Of a stretch of 64,000 bases of DNA, positions 61,101 to 64,000 are shown one piece after another. How positions within the stretch are numbered: the stretch's first letter is position 1; every line of letters begins with the position of its first letter. The DNA lies in the NCBI GenBank assembly GCA_907165275.2, contig OU015654.1:2931501-2995500 (forward strand). Direction: 5' to 3'. A program made the translations under genes and the position numbers. The notes beneath the pieces were generated by a model. That model saw nothing but the letters and a program-made list of their open reading frames with translations. It was not told the DNA's origin and did no database searches. The DNA is from Zygaena filipendulae. Taxonomy: Eukaryota > Arthropoda > Insecta > Lepidoptera > Zygaenidae.

Positions 61101-63867
61101 AAAAAGAAATTTATTTGCCAACACAATAACTATTATTGTTGACATAAAGGTTAAGATTGTGAGTTTGTGAGGTTGTAGGGGCAATCTCGGGATCTAGTGA
61201 ACCGATTTTTTTAATCTTTTAAGTTAATTTTAATTTTTTTAAGCTATAGTGTCATAGGGAATTCTCTCGGGAACTTCGAAATTATCGCGGGTGAAATCGC
61301 GGGGAACAGCTAGTACATAGTTCCCATCAATTTCATGCCTCCTCATATCCCGCGTAAGTTTTTTGGTAAATTTCGAGGAAAATTGTCAGATTTCCATGTT
61401 TTGTTTCATAAATTGCCAACGCACACACACACAACACTGTACAGTCAGCTGCAGAAATATGTATACACTTTTGACAGTTATTGAATGTTATTGCGATAGT
61501 AAGAGTTCAAATACTGACCAAAATGTTTACATATTGATGCTGGTGATTGTACACGTGCACAAGCCGGCCGTCTTTGCTTGTGGGAGAGTTACAGATAGCT
61601 GATCTTGGTGTGGTTAACATCTATCGGGTTTCACTCAAAATATCCGTAAATGCCGGACCAAATCTTTAGGGAGAGTACTTGAATCAGTCATCAGGCCGAT
61701 GCTGATTACGGTGACAGTGAGCACGCGCAAATCACCTTGTACTTCAGGTGCCTCATGGTGGGGAAGCCGGGAAAGAGCAGGTGCCGCTCGGCGTTGGGCA
61801 GCATGCCGCGCCGCAGCTGCGCCTCCGCCAGCTGCAGCTCCTGGCGCCACACGGGCCGCTCGTGCGCGCGGCACGCCGCTATCGGCGCGAAGTACTCCGG
61901 CGCGGGCACCGGCCCTGCGGGACAAGGACACCTCGTTAATAATAACTAGCTGTGCGCCGCGGTTTCACCCGCGGTAATTTTGGAGTTCCCGCGGGAATTT
62001 CGGGATAAAAAGTACCCTATGTTCTTCTCTGTACATCCGACAACGTGCATGCCAAATTTAATCCAAATCCGTTCAGCCGTTTTTGCGTGTATGCGAGAAT
62101 AAGTGCTCGAAAGCGCATTTTCATCCGACTTGCTTCAAATTTATCGTCACTGCTCAGCTCCTATGTGTCTTAGCGTTATGTTATATAGCCTATAACCTGC
62201 CCAGGAGTATGGACTACAATCGTACAAAGTTTGGTTAAAATCCCTTCAGTAGTTTTTGACCCATGCGTGCACATACAGACTGACCGACAGACAGATAGAC
62301 AGACGAAAAAATTACTGATTGCATTTTTGGCATCAATATCACCATTCATCCTCCAGTATTAATTTTGAATATATATTCAATGTACAGAATTGACCTCTCT
62401 ACAGTTTTATTATAAGTATAGATAGATAGATATAGATATACATCCACTTCATAACACACACCAGATTAACTTGATGTTACACTAAGCTATAAGCTTGTGT
62501 CGTGGAAATCAAACAAACGTTGTATATACTATATATGATTACATATGTATTACAGTATAGGTAATACATATGTAACGACCAGGGCCCTTAATCACTATGA
62601 TCAACAACATTCCTTGTCCATAACGCGCTTCCCAAAAACGCATTTCCGAACGTTCTAGATGCCAAAATATTAGAAATTATTATTCTTTATACCATAAGAA
62701 ACGTTGTAAATGTATTTTTTTGGGGTAAAACTTCTTTGATTACGAGGGAAAGACAGTTTTTGCGGCGACTTATCTTAACGCGGCGTGTTATGGTTACAGT
62801 GAATAAAGGCTCAGACTGGAAAGTCTTTCTGTGTTCATCACACAAAGTCCACCCCCACCGCGAATCGAACCCGGAACCTCTTGATTAGCGATAGGCATGG
62901 TGATCTACTGCGCCAACCAGGCCGTCGCTCGTTCATTAACATCACAGCCCTCTTAGCGCCCAATGAAAAGTCGAGTTTAGCGTGACCACGTGAGATAACG
63001 ACTGCGTTCCTTAGCTTTCTGTGCGTTAAAAATTGTAGACTGTCAACTTGGCTGGGGGGCAAGTTGTGCAGCTTACTTCATTATGGGCTATGGCCTTGCG
63101 ACTTACCCAGCGAGTCCTTGACCCAATTGTACACGAGCATCGGTCCCGGCGTGTTGCGCTTCAGCTCCTCGGGCGTCAGTTTCTCATAGCACGGCGCCAT
63201 GGCAGACAAAAGGTTCTCCTACAAGCAAAATACACAACAGTTGGTGCAAGTGGTCACTATACCCTCCAGCAATTGAGAGGTACCGGTTTCGATTTCCGGA
63301 GGGGTGAACTTTGTGTGACAGAGATAGGGTTCTTCTTTCGATTCTGATAATGTAAATGCTTGTACATTATACGATAATGTAAATGCTTGTGCATTATAAC
63401 ACAATACTATCTACAAGGCAACTAAGTAACTTATAGCAATAAAAGTTACATAAAAGTCCGGTGCTGGTCCCAAACTAAGCAGATCTTGTACTACCAATGC
63501 TAAAGTGAGTTTTTGTGTTTGTTTGTTACGCCTTAACGGCTCAATCGATCATCATGAATTTTTGCATACACGTTGTCAGGGGTACAGAAAAGGATATAGT
63601 ACTTTTATCTCGGAATTCCTGCGGGAACCCCGAAATTAATATGCGTGAAACGGTTTGGGACAGCCAGTGAGTAATATAGCGAACAGAAGTGACCTCGTTG
63701 ATGAAGGGTATGAGCACGACCGCCTCCCAGTCGTTGCGCTTGCCGTTGAGGTCGGTCTCGAAGTGCACCGGGTAGTAGTGGAAGATGGGCGACGCGTCGC
63801 TGGTCATCAGCTCGTGGAACGGCGCCGGCAGCAGGTGCTTGCTGGCCGCCGGCAGCACCGCCAGCAG
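43359..63867 (-). CDS. XRN1: 5'-3' exoribonuclease XRN1 (pacman), 3' two thirds
   Basis: Twenty-two exons on the minus strand join in frame with GT-AG borders: 63867-63694, 63218-63107, 61914-61736, 61085-60895, 60205-60053, 59827-59760, 58999-58785, 58192-58066, 57468-57341, 56611-56430, 55505-55304, 55175-55067, 54304-54157, 53523-53335, 52153-51964, 51475-51389, 50446-50376, 49501-49414, 48265-47747, 45741-45632, 44717-44612, 43454-43359. They total 3444 nt (1147 residues plus stop TAG). The first exon reads [38 protein letters not shown] and [13 protein letters not shown], the signature of the end of the XRN1 nuclease core. [20 protein letters not shown] and [19 protein letters not shown] belong to the following beta-barrel (D1-D4) domains. 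XRN1 degrades decapped mRNA in P-bodies. The catalytic acidic residues and the start codon lie beyond 64000. Exons from 63.9 to 53.3 kb are strikingly GC-rich against AT-rich introns. Confidence 0.93.
43517..43665 (-). mobile_element. Helitron-like element, truncated
   Basis: CTAGTTGTGCCCCGCGG after an A, then GGAATTCCCG, AAAATCGGTCCAGCCATTTC. It lies in the last XRN1 intron, 63 bp from the last exon's acceptor. The 5' end is eroded. Confidence 0.5.
43680..43866. mobile_element. Partial CRE-family MITE in XRN1 intron
   Basis: Has AATAGACACGTTTTTATTCC, GATAAACGCGTCATT, TGACGTCA (43818-43825) and AATTTCAACTCAATGTATCG, in the same orientation as 33298-33611. Both ends are missing. Confidence 0.5.
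43965..44247. repeat. Dispersed repeat D (AAGCCGGCC family)
   Basis: AATAGAGATTAAATGAAGAA, CGCCTCCTCATACCC, TGACAGCTGACAG, ACAAGCCGGCC and GAGAGTACTTGAATCAGT recur at 59845-60005 and 61335-61685 in the same orientation and at 57640-57860 reversed. All four copies are in XRN1 introns. The class is unknown. Confidence 0.5.
44248..44540. mobile_element. Complete MITE of the GGGCCCTTATTCAC family
   Basis: GGGCCCTTATTCACTATGAC at the left pairs exactly with GTCATAGTGAATAAGGGCCC at the right: perfect 20-bp inverted repeats enclosing 293 bp. Inner blocks AAGAAGTTTCACTTTAC and TTGGGATTGTGTTTTGGGAA are shared with 17143-17552, 52210-52470 and 62581-62815. Non-coding. Confidence 0.75.
44738..44929 (+). 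mobile_element. Helitron-like element in XRN1 intron
   Basis: TCTATATTAATC start (approximate), the TGTTATAAGGAGTAAATTCG block, and end GTGAAACCGCGGGGCACAGC followed by TAG, then T. It starts 21 bp upstream of the exon 44717-44612. Confidence 0.6.
44930..45134 (+). mobile_element. Second Helitron-like element adjoining the first
   Basis: AGAGGTAAAGTTTGTGAATT near its start and a 3' end CAGGTGAAAGCGTGGAGTAC then AGCTAG. It abuts the preceding copy within a few bases but belongs to a different subfamily (shared with 61135-61313). A decayed relative continues at 45340-45480. Confidence 0.5.
45831..45972. mobile_element. Complete MITE of the CCAAGTTGAC family
   Basis: CCCTTAGTCAAGTTGAC at the left pairs with GTCAACTTGGCTAAGGG at the right with one mismatch. 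Internal GACCACGTGACGTGAAGATT. It lies about 90 bp before the exon at 45741 (upstream on the minus strand). Related partial copies are at 34548, 35390 and 62950. Confidence 0.65.
45973..47218. other. XRN1 intron sequence without recognised features
   Basis: AT-rich. Words such as GAAACTTCTTTTTTGGCACC do not resolve into a named element and no exon-like open frame with splice borders is seen. Confidence 0.4.
47219..47745. mobile_element. Long foldback element reaching an XRN1 splice donor
   Basis: The left arm (GTTTGTCGTGTCGCGC, ATAGATGGACAATCAACTC, TACCCGATAAAAGCCAGCCT) is matched by the reversed right arm (AGGCAGGCTTTTATCGGGTT, GGTTGATTGCCCATCTAT, GCGCGACACGACAA). The arms are about 150 bp. 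The enclosed 47400-47590 includes a LINE-like tail (AATAAAGGATTTGACTTTGA). The right arm ends about 20-40 bp from the GTATGT donor of the 48265-47747 exon. Confidence 0.6.
49501..49506 (-). promoter_or_regulatory. Tandem NAGNAG splice acceptor in XRN1
   Basis: On the minus strand CAGCAG precedes the exon ending at 49414. Use of the first AG starts the exon at 49504, and of the second at 49501. Both keep the frame, so the choice adds or drops one Ser codon (ELS-RPPEDW or EL-RPPEDW). Confidence 0.6.
49569..49770 (-). mobile_element. Helitron-like element, decayed
   Basis: CTAGTCGATGCCCTACGGTT after an A, ATATCGCAGTTTCCGTGGGA and CACTCGGAAATAAAGTGGCT. It ends in a short (CT)n tract near 49755. 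The hairpin bases are partly mutated. Confidence 0.45.
50491..50820. mobile_element. Complete CRE-bearing MITE in XRN1 intron
   Basis: TAGGCTATTTGAC at the left and GTTGTCAACATCCCTA at the right with TA outermost. TGACGTCA at 50619-50626 and 50666-50673, followed by CACGAGCCCCCACCC and TTAATGCGCTTTATCTCTGT. It lies 45 bp upstream of the 50446-50376 exon on the minus strand. This is the best preserved copy of the family. Confidence 0.75.
50939..51053. repeat. Foldback repeat with 37-bp arms
   Basis: GTGCGGAAAGCCTGTCATTG and CAAAGAGTTCCGAC pair with GTCGGAACTCTTTGCAATGA and CGGTTCCGCAC. The centre is CATATGTCTACCCGAGCCGA. No target duplication seen. Confidence 0.65.
51064..51359. mobile_element. 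MITE with TATTTTTAATACAGTTGC ends
   Basis: TATTTTTAATACAGTTGC at the left pairs with GCAACTGTATTAAAAAATA at the right (one extra A). Length 296 bp, non-coding. The right end lies 30 bp from the donor of the exon 51475-51389. Confidence 0.6.
52210..52470. mobile_element. GGGCCCTTATTCAC-family MITE split by a Helitron-like copy
   Basis: GGCCCTTATTCACTA ends at 52223 and TGACCATAAC resumes at 52361, continuing ACGCGTAAAGATAATGCGC and AAACGTATTTACAACGTTTC as in 44248-44540. The right end is eroded. The interruption is the element at 52224-52360. Confidence 0.65.
52224..52360 (-). mobile_element. Helitron-like element nested in a MITE
   Basis: CTAGTTGTGCCGCGTGG to ATAATATTAGTAGGA, that is TC...CTAG on the minus strand. 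The target CACTA/TGACCA is joined in the intact MITE at 44259-44267 (CACTA followed by TGACTA), so no base was duplicated. It is shortened to 137 bp; GAATTCC core sequences are deleted relative to 37339-37567. Confidence 0.8.
53082..53260 (-). mobile_element. Helitron-like element in XRN1 intron
   Basis: CTAGCTGCGCCCCGCGG after an A. The body matches 647-812 almost base for base (CTCCCTTTAGGGGGATGAAA, TCGGTCAAGCCGTTTCGGAG). It lies between exons 53523-53335 and 52153-51964. Confidence 0.65.
54652..54838 (-). mobile_element. Helitron-like element, one unit of a head-to-tail dimer
   Basis: CTAGCTGTCCCCCGCGATTT after an A, through GGAGTTCCCGCGGGAATTCC and ACAACGTGACACGTGATTTA to ATATATTAGA. The next unit follows at once. 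Confidence 0.7.
54839..55024 (-). mobile_element. Helitron-like element, other unit of the dimer
   Basis: Starts ATAGCTGCCCCCCGC, where the family has CTAG (one base changed at the junction), and ends TATATATATTAA. Its interior differs from its neighbour (ACCATATTATAAATGG versus ACCAAATACAACATAG), so the units came from different subfamily members. It ends 43 bp from the exon 55175-55067. Confidence 0.65.
55574..55878 (+). mobile_element. Helitron-like element, long form with doubled core
   Basis: TCTATATAATAAAAATGAAT after an A, two TTGGAGTTCCTGCGGGAAT blocks, and end AACCGCGGGTCACAGCCAG (CTAG mutated to CCAG) before a T. Near-identical to 59323-59623. It lies in the intron upstream of exon 55505-55304. 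Confidence 0.7.
56084..56292. mobile_element. Composite of inverted Helitron-like ends
   Basis: Forward 5' end TCTACTAATATTATAAATGT through ACGCAAAAATGGCTG, followed directly by an inverted body (CACCCGCGGTAATTATGAAG) that ends in an inverted 5' end (TTTATAATATTAATAGGA). No CTAG end is left. Looks like two copies joined head to head with loss of one 3' end. Confidence 0.55.
56815..56935 (+). repeat. LINE 3' tail fragment in XRN1 intron
   Basis: TGTGTGTGTGTCTGTTGTGC, then AATAAAAAATATTCTATTCT, an AATAAA-type word with an (ATTCT)n tail, as on LINE 3' ends. Confidence 0.35.
57040..57180. mobile_element. Partial CRE-family MITE in XRN1 intron
   Basis: TTTTAGTCTTGTCGTGTGGA, CTATTGGACATGACGTATTT and TCAGTTCAGTTTATACGGG match the left half of the family with many changes. 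Confidence 0.35.
57255..57330. repeat. (TG/TGCG)n tract beside XRN1 exon
   Basis: TGTGTCTGTGTGTGTATGTG and GTGCGTGCGTGCGTGCGTGC on +. On the transcript it is a CA/CGCA-rich tract starting about 11 nt after the donor of exon 57468-57341. An (AT)n tract lies on the other side at 57491-57513. Confidence 0.7.
57535..57655 (-). mobile_element. Helitron-like element, truncated
   Basis: CTAGCTGTTCCGCCGCAAGT after an A, GTAATTTCAGAGTTCCCGCG, ACTCACAAATAACGTGGCTT. The 5' half is lost. Confidence 0.5.
57640..57860. repeat. Dispersed repeat D, reversed copy
   Basis: ACTGTCAGCTGTCAGTGAAT, CTGTCAAACTTTCGTCAAGG, GTACGAGGAGGC and GCGTAGCTTCTTTATATAAT are reverse complements of blocks in 43965-44247. Confidence 0.45.
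58618..58775. repeat. (GTGTGCGT)n tract beside XRN1 exon
   Basis: Runs of GTGCGTGTGTGCGTGTGTGT and GCGTGCGTGCGTGCTTGCGT, plus triple CAGTGTG. It lies from about 10 nt after the donor of exon 58999-58785 and reads as CA/CGCA-rich RNA on the transcribed strand. Confidence 0.7.
59323..59623 (+). mobile_element. Helitron-like element, long form with doubled core
   Basis: TCTATATAATAAAAATGAAT after an A; end AAACCGCGGGGCACAGCTAG before a T. It holds two hairpin-adjacent GGAATTCC-type cores (GGAATTCCTGCGGGAATTCC and GGAGTTCCTGCGGGAATCCC). Sister copy at 55574-55878. Complete ends. Confidence 0.75.
59845..60005. repeat. Dispersed repeat D, copy in XRN1 intron
   Basis: TTTGTCACTGACAGCTGACA, ACGATACGCAC, ACAAGCCGGCCGCC and TATCACCGGGCTG correspond to 43965-44247 and end at the same CCGGGCTG. 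Confidence 0.45.
60280..60473 (+). mobile_element. Helitron-like element in XRN1 intron
   Basis: TCCTTACTAATATTATAAAT after an A; end ACACGGCACAGCTAG before a T. The hairpin is mutated. It lies 75 bp upstream of exon 60205-60053 on the minus strand. Confidence 0.65.
61135..61313 (+). mobile_element. Helitron-like element in XRN1 intron
   Basis: TTAAGATTGTGAGTTTGTGA start region, ATCTCGGGATCTAGTGAACC, and end ATCGCGGGGAACAGCTAG before a T. Same subfamily as 44930-45134. Confidence 0.55.
61335..61685. repeat. Dispersed repeat D, copy with an insertion
   Basis: CTCCTCATATCCCGCGTAAG, CAAGCCGGCCGTCTTTGCTT and GGGAGAGTTACAG; then a 60-70 bp insertion, after which GGGAGAGTACTTGAATCAGT resumes (the word GGGAGAG is present on both sides). 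Corresponds to 43965-44247. Confidence 0.45.
61946..62422 (-). mobile_element. Complete long Helitron-like element (477 bp)
   Basis: CTAGCTGTGCGCCGCGG after an A to TTATAAGTATAGA before a T, so TC...CTAG on the minus strand. Contains GTGCTCGAAAGCGCATTTTC and a short GACAGACAG run. It supplies the empty site (62380/62381) for the nested insertion at 31123-31339. No coding capacity, so it would need enzymes from elsewhere. Confidence 0.8.
62581..62815. mobile_element. GGGCCCTTATTCAC-family MITE
   Basis: GGGCCCTTAATCACTATGAT and ACAACATTCCTTGTCCATAA at the left; AACGCGGCGTGTTATGGTTA and AGTGAATAAAGGCTC at the right. In reverse orientation relative to 44248-44540, with mutated ends. Confidence 0.6.
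62815..62935 (-). mobile_element. tRNA-derived SINE head in XRN1 intron
   Basis: On the minus strand TGGCGCAGTAG (62915-62905) fits the pol III A box and GGTTCGATTC (62871-62862) fits the B box. Then GACTTTGTGTGATGAACACA follows, non-tRNA SINE sequence shared with 63262-63340. No acceptor stem pairing is apparent, so it is not a working tRNA gene. Confidence 0.6.
62945..63060. mobile_element. Partial CCAAGTTGAC-family MITE
   Basis: GCGTGACCACGTGAGATAAC, CGTTCCTTAGCTTTCTGTGC and GACTGTCAACTTGGCTGGGG match the right part of 45831-45972. The left end is missing. It lies about 50 bp after the exon 63218-63107 donor. Confidence 0.5.
63262..63345 (+). mobile_element. SINE fragment in XRN1 intron
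   Basis: GGTTTCGATTTCCGGAGGGG is a decayed B box region, and AACTTTGTGTGACAGAG matches the SINE at 62815-62935 on the other strand. The A box region is poorly kept. Confidence 0.45.
63487..63667 (+). mobile_element. Helitron-like element in XRN1 intron
   Basis: TGTACTACCAATGCTAAAGT (decayed TCCTACTAATATT end), CACGTTGTCAGGGGTACAGA, and end GTTTGGGACAGCCAG with CTAG mutated to CCAG. It ends 27 bp from the donor of the exon 63867-63694. Confidence 0.55.
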
Positions 63868-64000
63868 CTGCGACCACGCAACGTATGTGTACAGTGTACA
63901 CCAAGTAAGAAGAAATAAAAAAGAAGAAGAAAAATAAAGAAGAAAAATAAGTCATTCACGTCACGCAATTGCAGTTAAATCCCTAACAGTGGTAAAACTA
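63868..64000 (-). other. XRN1 intron upstream of the first visible exon
   Basis: Contains an A/G-rich stretch (AAGAAGAAGAAAAATAAAG) which, on the minus strand, forms a T/C-rich tract well upstream of the acceptor GGTCGCAG. The remaining 5' exons of XRN1 are outside the window. Confidence 0.6.

Noticed and set aside
55021..61977. Many GC-rich plus-strand open frames opposite XRN1 exons (Arg/Ala/Cys-rich)
   Set aside because: They mirror G/C-ending codons of the real exons and have no splice or start context.
62838..62930. tRNA gene on the minus strand
   Set aside because: A and B boxes fit, but no 7-bp acceptor stem pairs and the following bases match a SINE body present again at 63262.
43359..63867. 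A new multi-gene system made of the many ORFs in this interval
   Set aside because: Every conserved ORF resolves to an exon of a single gene, XRN1; the rest are shadows or repeats.

Overview
The window is AT-rich eukaryotic DNA with introns, GT-AG splice sites and a dense load of dispersed repeats. It almost certainly comes from a moth or butterfly. The case for Lepidoptera rests on the many TACCTACC/GGTAGGTA tracts, on many copies of a short element ending in CCCGCGG...CACAGCTAG, on a SINE/LINE tail ending in 'GTTTGCCCCCTATGACATAA', and on the insect-type genes. The species cannot be named from the sequence.

Four host genes can be read. (1) The last three coding exons of a RhoU/RhoV (Wrch/Chp)-type small GTPase lie on + (21445-25778); its P-loop exon(s) are not recognised. 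(2) A complete two-exon gene for DNA polymerase epsilon subunit 4 (POLE4-like histone fold) lies on + (28326-29387). (3) A complete ten-exon secreted alpha-glucosidase/maltase (GH13) lies on - (29708-36886) and converges with POLE4 tail to tail; their candidate poly(A) signals are 6 bp apart. (4) The 3' two thirds of the mRNA-decay exonuclease XRN1/pacman lies on - (43359-63867): 22 exons that join in frame for 1147 residues to the stop. Its 5' part lies beyond base 64000. The genes share no pathway; this is an ordinary gene neighbourhood, not an operon-like unit.

Layout: 1-19.3 kb holds no recognisable coding sequence and consists of intergenic or intronic DNA with many decayed repeats. 19.3-20.7 kb is a 5'-truncated non-LTR retrotransposon. 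21.4-25.8 kb is the Rho gene. 28.3-36.9 kb is POLE4 plus maltase. 39.2-42.7 kb is a nest of two LTR retroelements, one inside the other. 43.4-64 kb is XRN1, whose introns are packed with MITEs, Helitron-like copies, SINE pieces and GT/CA tracts.

I found no new defence, biosynthetic or signalling system. The strongest non-routine signals concern mobile DNA. Two filled/empty-site pairs inside the window show that the CTAG-ended family inserts exactly between A and T without target duplication, as Helitrons do. Two head-to-tail Helitron dimers have no spacer. One MITE family keeps a pair of TGACGTCA (CRE) motifs at constant spacing in three copies. An internally deleted LTR element with a perfect 5-bp target duplication interrupts an older LTR element.
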